Position numbers and translations under genes: made by a program
In this document: positions 1 through 9,661 of the stretch, in pieces
Layout of the letters: the number at the start of each line of letters is the position of its first letter
Position numbering within the stretch: position 1 is the stretch's first letter
The notes under the pieces: model-generated
What the model was told of the DNA's origin: nothing
Database searches by the model: none
Seen by the model: the letters and a program-made list of their open reading frames with translations, nothing else
Assembly: GCA_026770585.1 (NCBI GenBank)
Contig: MU646328.1
Span: 1,230,624 to 1,241,393 of the forward strand
DNA length: 10,770 nucleotides
Direction of reading: 5' to 3'
Source: Baffinella frigidus
Taxonomy: Eukaryota; Cryptophyceae; Cryptomonadales; Baffinellaceae

Positions 1-187
1 TTGGTTGGTTGGTTGGTTGATTGGTTGGTTGGTTGGTTGGTTGGTTGGTTGGTTGGTTGATTGGTTGGTTGGTTGGTTGGTTGGTTGGTATTCGCAAAAC
101 GTCTCTCGCTCTCTCTCTCGCTCGCTCTCTCGCTCGCTCTCTCTATCTCTCGCAGGCGGTTGGTATTCACAAACGTCTTTCTCGCAG
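1..187 (+). repeat. 3' end of an upstream intron: (GGTT)n and CT-rich tract
   Basis: Positions 1-88 are an almost perfect GGTT tetramer array with occasional GA. Positions 104-153 are a CT/CTCG pyrimidine tract leading to a CAG at 153-155, with a second CAG at 185-187. This is the only intron here that is G-rich on the sense strand and the only one with a classical long pyrimidine tract. A segment ending in the first CAG (from about 82) and one ending in the second (from about 159) are similar, so the acceptor seems to have been duplicated. Confidence 0.7.
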
Positions 188-308
188 GTACGAGTTGGGA
201 GCGAAGCTGGGCATCACCGTGCGCGTGCCGGTCGCGGCCCGTTTCGTACTGCCGCCGAAAGGCACGCCCGGGGATAACGCGCTCGTGACGCTCTCCGCCA
301 GCACTGCG
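188..308 (+). CDS. Exon 1 (residues 1-40)
   Basis: Exon follows CAG at 185-187 and ends before GTAAAA at 309. It begins with the last base of a split codon and ends on a codon boundary. It carries the second conserved block of a unit whose first half is upstream (RFVLPPKG, residues 18-25), matching KFVLPAAG in exon 20. An alternative acceptor at 153-155 would start the exon at 156 in the same frame and add 11 codons. Confidence 0.8.
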
Positions 309-3300
309 GTAAAATCGTGAAAAATAATCAATATTGATAAATATAGTTTTTTTATTGGATTTGGGGTTTAGAGGGACGTAATTGATGAACATAAGTGAAC
401 AAGACTAAACACCAAACAATAAAAACTGAACACGAAACACGAGGCGCGAAACACCTAACACCAAACACTACACACCAAACACTAAACACTAAACACCAAA
501 CACTAAACACCAAACACTAAACACTAAACACTAAACACTAAACACATACCACTAAATACTAACACTAAACACTACACACTCAACACACAACACTCAACAA
601 TACACACCAAACACTGAACACTCAACACTCAACACCATACCAGGCGCCCGTCGTCGCAACTTCGATCCTCCGGTCCCCGGGGGTGTTGCCCAGCGGTAAA
701 CCCCTACACCCGAAACCCTCAACCCCAAACCCCAAACCCCAAACCCCACACCCCACACCCCACACCCCACACCCTACACCCTACACCCTACACCCTACAC
801 CCCAAACACTAGACACGAAATACCGAACACTAAAAACTAAAAACCACACCCTCAACACGAACCCAGGCGCGATCACCGCGTCGTCGCTCGGCATCGCGCC
901 CCCGCGCGCGTCCACCGCCGCGGCCCTGACCCTCTCGCTCTCGGCCACCATGTCGCTGTTCCCCGGGGACGTGCTGTCGCTGAAACTCGCGGGGTTCTCT
1001 GGAAGCACGGGGTGCACGTCCACGTGCACCCGCGCGGTGAACCCCTACACCCTGAACCCTATACCCCAACCCCCAAACCCTGAACATCAAACACCAACAC
1101 CGCGCGGGTGCCCCCGCGCGGTAAGCCCCACGCCCTGAACCCTCACCATGATCCATCAACCCTGAACCCTGAACCCTGAACCCTGAACCCTGAACCCTGA
1201 ATCCTGAACCTTAAACACTACGCACTGAACCCTAAACCCTAAACCTTGAACCCTGAACCCCGAACCCTAAACCCTAAACCCGAAACCAAGCTAAACCCTA
1301 CACTCTACACCCTACACCCTAAGCACCAAACACTAAACACTAAACACTTAACACGCAACTCTGCAAACCCCAACCCTCAACCCCTACACCCTAACCCAGG
1401 TGTCCGCCACCGCCTGCAAGTCGTACATCGACCTGGGCGAGCAGTGCCTCACGGAGCGGATCTCCCAAGCCCGCTGGGTCGAAACTCTAAACCCTAAACC
1501 CTGAACCCTGAACCATAAACACTTAACACTACACACTAAACACTAAACACTAAACACTAAACACTAAACACTAAACAATAAACACTGAGCAACACCAAAC
1601 ACTAAACTCTAAATACTAAACACTAAATACTAAACATCACTAAACACTAAAGCTTCAACCCTAAAACCTAAACCCCAACCCCCAAACCCTAACCCCTAAA
1701 CCCTACACACTCATCACTAAACCATGAAAACTCAGAACCAAACACTCACCCCCAAACCCCACCCCAGGTCGCCGCCACCTCCACCCTCCACTTCACAGCC
1801 ATCGCCGAGATGCCCGCGGGCTCCTCCATCGAGATCAGCATCCCGTCGCTGGTCGTGCTCCCCTTCATCGGCGTCGCGCCCGGTGACGCAGTCCTCTCGG
1901 CGGTGTCTGCGTCAGGATCCGCGAGTGGGACCCCAGTCGTGGACATTCAGCTCGTCGGGTCGTTCATTGGCTCCCCGGTGCTAACCCCTAACCCTGACCC
2001 CTACACCCCAAACCCCAAACCCCACACCCCAAACCCCAAACCCCAAACCCCAAACCCCACACACCAAAACACTAAACACTGAACCCTAAAACACTAAAAC
2101 ACTAAACACTAAACCCCAAACCCCAAACCCCAAACCCCAAACCCCAAACCCCAAACCCCAAACCCCAAACCACAAACCCTAAACAATAAACAATAAACAA
2201 CCAAAAAGCAATCAACCATGAATCATAAACCATAAACCATAAACCACAAACCCTAAAACCCTGAAACCTACCCCCGAATCCAGGTGCTCGCGTACACCCC
2301 GCCGGAGATTGGAGTCCCGACGCAGATCGACCTCACCTTCACCCCATACATGTAAAACCCTAAACCCCAAAACCCAAAACCCAAAAGCCAGACCCTACAC
2401 CCCAAACCCCACACCCCAAACCCCGAATCCCAAAACCCCAAAACCCAAACCCCCAAAACCCAAACCCCAAACCCTAAAACCAGGGCCCTTGTGGACGGGG
2501 AGGCTATCACGCTGCAGCTCCCCCTCTTTCAAGGGGGTGACCTCCCCCAGGTTCAACCCTACCCTAAACCATGTACCATCATCTGTAAGCCATAAGCCAT
2601 AAACCATCAACAATATTCCATAATCCGTAAACCATGAGCCATAAACCCCGAACCATAAACCCCAAAGCATAAACCCCAAACCATATTCCATAATCCGTAA
2701 ACCATACACCATACACCATACACCATACACCATGCACCATACACCATACACCATACACCATACACCATACACCACACACCACACACCACACACCACACAC
2801 CATACACCATAAACCACAAACCCCAACCATACACCACAAACCACAAACCACAAACCCCACGCCAGGTCTCTTTCGCGGTGTCGGCCTCCCCCCCGTGCTT
2901 CACCCTCGCGACGTGGTCTTCATTCTCCCAAACCCTCGCGTTCCGCGTGAACGGGACCGCGTGCAACACCTCCGCGTACCTCCCCGGGTGTCGTGGTAAG
3001 CCCCACACCCCAAACCCTGAACCCTACACTCTAAACCCTAAACCCTAAACCCTAAACTCTACATCATAAACCCGAAATCCTAAACCCTAAAACCTGAAAC
3101 ATAAACCCTCAACCCTAATCGTTAAACCCTAAGCCCCAAAACCTGAACCCTGGACCCCAAACCCTACACTCTCAACCCTAAACCCTAAACCCCAAACACT
3201 AAACCCCAAACCCTCAACCCGAAACCAGAGGACGCATCCTGCCCCGCAATCACCATCACAGTCCCAGAGTCCGTCGGGCTCCAGGTGCTAACCCTAAACC

Positions 3301-4382
3301 CTAAACCCAAAACACTAAACACTAACCATAAACATTACACCCTAAACCCTAAACCCTAAACCCTAAACCCTAAACCCTGAACCCTAAACCCCAAACTCTA
3401 AACCCAAACCCCACAACCCCAAACGCTAAACCTGAACCCCAAACCCTCAACCAGCTCCCCCCGCTCGGGACCAAGGCAAACGACGCGCTTTACACGATCG
3501 CGTCTAACGCGGTGGCGGGGCCGGTACACCCTAACCCTACACCACTTGGCCAACCAACAAACCCTGCACCCACGCCCTAAACCTAAACCCTGCACCTAAA
3601 CCCCAAGCAAACCCCCAAACCCCAAACCCCAAACCCCACACCCCAATCCCCAAACCCCAAACCCCAATCCCCAAACCCAAACCCCACCCCCCCACACCCT
3701 CAACCCGAAACGCCACACCAGGTGCTAGCGACGCCCATCCCCACGTCCCCGCGCGTGGGGTCCCTCATCTTCACGCAGCTGTTCTTCGCGGCGCCGCGCG
3801 GTAACCTCCAATTAGGGGTTGAGGGACTCTAAACCCCAAACCCTAAATCCCAAACCACCCTAAACCCCAAAACCCAAACCCCAAACCCCAAACCCTGAAC
3901 CCTGAGCCCTGAACCCTGAACCCTGAACCCTGAACCCTGAACCCCAAACTCAAAACCCTAAACCTTAAAACAAAACAAAAAACATTATAAACAATAAACA
4001 ATGAACAATAAAATAATAAAATAATGCAACATTGCGAACTAAACCCTCAACCTCAACCCCCACTCCCCAGCACTGGCGAACGGCGACATCTCTGTGACCT
4101 TCACGCCGACGCTCGGGCTGGACGCCAACGAGGTGAATCCTAACCCCCACACCCTACCACATTGTGGGCTGCGAGGGTTTCGGATAAGCCAGAGTTAGCA
4201 GCAACGTGACTCAATTTGCACATCTCCGTGGATTTATCCCTGATGCTTGGACTGGACGCCAACGAGGTGAACCCCAACCCCTAAATCCTAAATGCGGGGC
4301 GCATTGCAGACTTTTTCCTACGCGTCCATAGTCACACGCCAAGAGGCCTACACCATGAACAATCAATCTGAAACCCTGAACC

Positions 4383-4414
<32 letters not shown>

Positions 4415-7400
4415 ACCCTGAACCCTGAACCCTGAACCCTGAACCCTGAACCCTGAACCCCAAAACCCCAAAACCCGACACCAGGTGGTGGCCGTCAAGC
4501 TCTTCGGATTCGTCGCAGACTCCGCGGTACACCAAAAACCATCAACCATAACCACTAAACCCCAAACCCCAACCCCCAAACCCCAAACCACAAATCCCAA
4601 ATCCCAAACCCAAAACCCTGAAAACCCTCGACTCTAAACCAGGGGGTCTACAACACCACCGCCCCCTCGTCCGCCGCGCTCTCCTCTGTGACCGTCACGC
4701 TGGGAACCGACGGGGTGTACCTCACGTTCCGCGCGACTGTATACACGGAATTCGCCCTGCCGCTCTCCGCAACGGTCCTAAACCCTGAATCCTACACCCT
4801 ACACCTTACACCCTACGCCCTACACCCCACACCCCACACCCTCAACCCTCAACCATCAACCCTAACCCCTGAACACTAACCCCTGAACACTAACCCCTGA
4901 ACCCTAAACCCTGAACCCTGCACCTTAAACACTCAACACTAAACCCCAAATCCTAAGCCCTAAACCCTAAACCCCAAACCCCAAACCAGGTCCCGGCGGC
5001 CGCGGGGATCCGCATCCCCTCCCACGGCGTGGTAACCCTCAAACCCGAAACCCCACACCCTAAACCCCAAACCCCAAACCCCAAACCCCAAACCCTAAAC
5101 CCCAAACCCCAAACCCCAAACCCTACACCCTAAACCTCAACCCTAACCCCTAAACCCTAAAAACTAAACCTCAATCCCTAAACCCCAAACCCCAAACCCC
5201 AAACCCCCAACCCCAAACCCCAAACCCCAAACCCCAAACCCCAAACCCCAAACCCAAACCGTAAACCATCAACCAGGCCGCGAACCAGAGCAGCATCACG
5301 ATCGGCTCTCAGTCCGGATCGCGCATCATCCCCTCCGTTGCCATCTCCCAAACCCCGGTGAAACCCCTACCCCGAACCCTAAACCCCAAACCCCTCAACC
5401 CTAACCCATTCAACGCTAGCGTGCCCTTACCCCTACTCCACACCACGCTAACGTGCCCCAACCCCTACCCCAAACCACCATAACGAGCCCTAACCCCTAC
5501 CCCAAACCGTGCTCTGAACCCCACACCAAACTATACCCCTAACCCTTCCCCAAACCCTAAACCCTAACCCCTACCCCCAACCAGGCCGTCGCGTCCGTGC
5601 TCGGAATCAGCACGCTTACCACCTCCTCGGCGACTGCCGGCGGTCAGAACCCTAACTAAACCCTGAATAAACCCTAAATAAACCCTAAATAAACCCTAAC
5701 CAAACCCTAAATAAACCCTAACTACACCCTAACTAACCCCTAAATAAACCCTGAATAAACCCTAACTAACCCTGACTCAACCCTCAACCCTTAACCCTCA
5801 AACCTAAACCCTAACCCCAAAACCCTAAACCCTGAACTCTACACCCTGAACCCTAAACCCTAAACCCTAAACCCGACACCAGGCGCGACGGCGTTCACGC
5901 TCACCATCACCCCGCAGATCGATCTCGACGAAAGCGAGGTGTTCGCGCTCGAGATGCCGGGGTTCTCGCGGTCTACACCCTCAACCCTTCACCCTCAACC
6001 CTACACCCCAAACCCCTCACCCTAAACCCTACACCCTAAACCCCAAACACGAACCCCGAAATTTGACAACGGACCCCCTCCACCTGAAACCCTCAACCCT
6101 ACACCCTAAACCCTACACCTCACACCCCAAACCCTAGCCCCTAGCCCCGAATTCTAACTCCCAAACCCCACACCCCGAACCCCAAATCCCACACCAGGTC
6201 CGCCACGTCCTGCTTCACCGCGTACTCCACCCCAGAAAACGCCATCGCGGGCGTGCACTGGCTGTCCGCGGGTAAACCCTAAACCCACCCTAAACCCACC
6301 CTAAACCCACTCTAAACCCACCCTAAACCCACCCTGAACCCACTCTAAACCCACCCTAAACCCCAAACCCTAAACCCTAAACCTCAACTCCCAAACCCTG
6401 AACACCAAACACCAAACACCAAACTCTAAACCCTGAACCCCAAACCCCAAACCCCAAACCCCAAACCCCAAACCCCAAACCCCAAACCCCAAACCAGGCG
6501 AGCAACTGATCTTCATCCTGGGGCGCACGATCCTCCCCGGGACGGCGTTCACGATCTCCGTGCCGCTTTCCGCCAAGTTCGTGCTGCCCGCTGCCGGCAT
6601 CAGCGCCACGCACGGCTTCGCGCTGTCGGGGAACGCCGCGGTACACCCAAAACCATACACCGTAAACCATGAACCATACACCATAAACCATAAACCATAC
6701 ACCATAAACCATAAACCATAAACCGTAAACACTCAACCATGAACCATGAACCATGAACCATAAACCATAAACCATAAACCATAAACCATAAACCATAACC
6801 CATAAACCATGAACCCCAACCCCTGCACCCCAACGCAGGCGGCGCCGCTCCTCGGCGCGGCGCTCACCTCCTTCCCGAAGATCGGCCGCTTCACCGCGTC
6901 ACAGCTCACGGCGGCGCCGTGCAGCGCGACGCCGGCGGCCTCGTGCGTGGTCCGCCTCACGTTCCGCACGTCCATGGCCCTTGATGCCGGGGACGAGATC
7001 ACCCTCGAGCTGCCCGGCTTCACTCCGGTACACCCTAAACCCTGAACCCTAAGCCCTAAGTTCTAAACCCCAAACCCCAAACCCCATACCCCAAACCCCA
7101 AACCCCCAAACCCAAAGCCCCAAAACCCCAACCCCAAACCCCAAAACCTCACTCCCAAACTCCAAACCCTCACCCCCAAACCTCAAACCCCAAACCCCCA
7201 ACCTCCAACCCCCAGGCGGTCGCGGGGGTCGTGTTCGTGGGGGGCGGCACCATGGTGGGCAACGCGTCGTGGGTCGCGTCCTCCTCCCGCCTGACGTTCA
7301 CGGTCGCGTCTGCGCCGCTGCCCAACGAGGTCACCCCCCCCTGACCTCTATACCATAAACCCTACACCCTACACTCTACACACTAAACACTAAACATGAA

Positions 7401-9615
7401 ACACAAACACTAAACACTAAACATGAAACTAAACATGAAACACTAAACACTAAAACCATAAACCATAAACAATACACCATAAACCATAAACCATAAACCA
7501 TAAACCATAAACCATAAACCATAAACCATAAACCATAAACCATAGACCAGAAACCAGAAACCATAAACCATAACCATTCTCAAACTGCATTCGTTAAACA
7601 CTAACACCATAAACCATAAACAATACACCATAAACCATAACCCCTTCGTTCTCAAACCAGGAGGTCGCGGTCGTGCTCGCATCAGCCATCGCGTTCCCGT
7701 CAGCAGGCGTCGCGGCCAACCATTTGGGGATCACTCTCTCCGCGCAGGTGCGACCCATCAACCACAGATGCCGCAAAAAAGTCCTCCCTCTCCGCAAAAA
7801 AGTTACCGCTCCGCCAAAAAGTCAGTCTGTTCGAAGGTCAGTCTGCACGCAAAATTCAGTCTGTGCAAAACCCCACTTGCCTCTCGGGAAAAAAGTCTGT
7901 GTGTACAAACCCCCAGTTGCCCTTCCACGAACACGTCTGTCTGTGAAAAATACTGACCAATGATGAATCATGGAAAAGGCTCTAATTCCTACTGCGACCC
8001 TGCTCGAGGTTAGCCCCCTGTCGGGGTTCAGCCCCCAGCCTCTGCGGGGGACACCGACAGTTGACCCCAAGTTGATACCTGGGCAGGTCAAAGGCTCTAA
8101 TTCTTACTGCGACTCAACTAGAGGGTTGTCTGAGACCACACGCTCCGCGCAGGCCCTCAACCCTCAACCCTACACAGGCCATTGGGCAACCTAAACCCTC
8201 AATCCTCATCCCGTGGCAGGCCGCTGCGGGGAACGTCGACCCGACCCCCGTCCTCCTTTCCCCGCACGTCGGGCTCCTCCAGGTGTGGCCCAGACCCCAA
8301 AACCTAAATCCTGAACCCCACATCCAAAGCCTCAAACCCCCCACCTCAAACCCCCAAACAGTAACCCCTGAATATCACTGACACCTAAACCCTAAACCCG
8401 AACACCAGGTCTGGCCGGTCGTCTACTTTGACTCCCCGCGCGCCGGGTGACGCCCGAACCCCTCAACCCTCAACCCTAAACCCTACCTTCAACCCCAAAC
8501 CCTGGACCCTAACCTTTAACTCTAAACCCTGAACCCTAAACTTCAAACCCTAAACCCCTCAACCCTACCTTCAACCCTACATCCTGAACCCTAACCTTTA
8601 ACCCTAAACTCTAAACCCTAAACCCTGACCCCAAACTTTCATCCCAAACCCTAAACCCTAAACCCTAAACCCTCATCCCGAATCCCTAAACCCTCAACTC
8701 TTAACCCTAACCCCTGAACCCTGAACCCTGAACCCTGAACCCTAATGCCGAATCCCTAATCCCTAAAACCTCAACCATGAACCCTTACCCCCCTGCAGCG
8801 CGCTCACCGCGCTCAACCTCTCCTTCGCGCTGCCCAATGACGCGGCGGGGGACTTGACCTTCACTCTTTCGCTCCCGGGCTTCACTGGGACCCCTGGGGT
8901 GTATGCGCTGAGCGGCGGCGCCGTCGCGCAAGTGACGGTAAACCCGAAACCCTAAACCCCAAACCCTAAACCCTAAACCCTGAACCCTAAAGCTTAAATC
9001 CTAAACCCTAAACCCTGAACCTAAACCCTGAACCCTAAACTCTCAACCATATATCATACACCATACACCATACACCATACACCATACACCATACACCACA
9101 CACCACACACCACACACCACACACCACACACCACACACCACACACCACACACCACACCACACACCACACACCACACACCACACACCACACACCACACACC
9201 ACACACCACACCATAAATCACAAACCATAAATAAACCATAAATAAATCATTAACCTCGATTAAACCATAAAGCCTAACCCCCCCCAAACCCCACACCAGG
9301 TCGCGACATCCGCCGACGGAGTGACCGTCCTCTTCACGGAGAACGCCACGGCCCTCGCGCTCTCGCCCTCGGTGAACGTGCTCGTACAGGAAAGCGCCGG
9401 GATCACGATCCCCGCCCGCGGGATCAACCGCGCCAGGAACCTGATCTCCCTCACGGTCTCCAAACCCTAAAAATCCAAACCCTAAACCCTAAACCCTAAA
9501 TACTGAAAACACATCCCTAAACCATATTCCCTAAACCCCAGCCCCTAAACCCTATCACGGTCTCCAACCCCTAAACCCTAAACCCCACCTAAACTCTAAA
9601 CCCTAAACCCTAAAC

Positions 9616-9661
<46 letters not shown>

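Larger units (their letters stand above)
7748..8219 (+). repeat. Intron 23: longest intron, mostly non-heptamer insert
   Basis: Positions 7748-8153 carry almost no heptamers. They hold CCGCAAAAAAGT and CAGTCTGT short repeats (7771-7950), a 24-base direct repeat and a hairpin. Heptamers return only at 8155-8205. A CTCCGCGCAG decamer ends exon 23 and recurs at the 3' edge of the insert (8144-8153). Confidence 0.7.

Noticed and set aside
5-277. Open frames starting LVGWLVGW at the window start
   Set aside because: The tryptophan-rich part is the (GGTT)n array; only the part after 187 (or 155) in one of these frames is supported as exon.
470-640. CRISPR array
   Set aside because: Seven-base units with no spacers, in a spliced eukaryotic gene.
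2395-3008. Reverse-strand open frames reading VYGVWCM repeats over intron 7
   Set aside because: They are translations of CCATACA/CCACACA arrays; 21 bases give a seven-residue period in every frame. No codon bias or conserved block.
6370-7682. Reverse-strand open frames reading GLWFMVY repeats (introns 20 and 22)
   Set aside because: Artefacts of CCATAAA heptamers, which lack stops on the reverse strand; parts also run antisense through real exons.
8011-8035. Pol III B-box-like GGTTCAGCCCC suggesting a tRNA-derived SINE
   Set aside because: No convincing A box at the right distance and no tRNA fold; the sequence is explained by the hairpin at 8018-8060.
8170-8200. A small extra exon after CACAG at 8173-8177 (GCCATTGGGCAAC)
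   Set aside because: No GT donor follows, and exon 23 joins exon 24 in frame without it.
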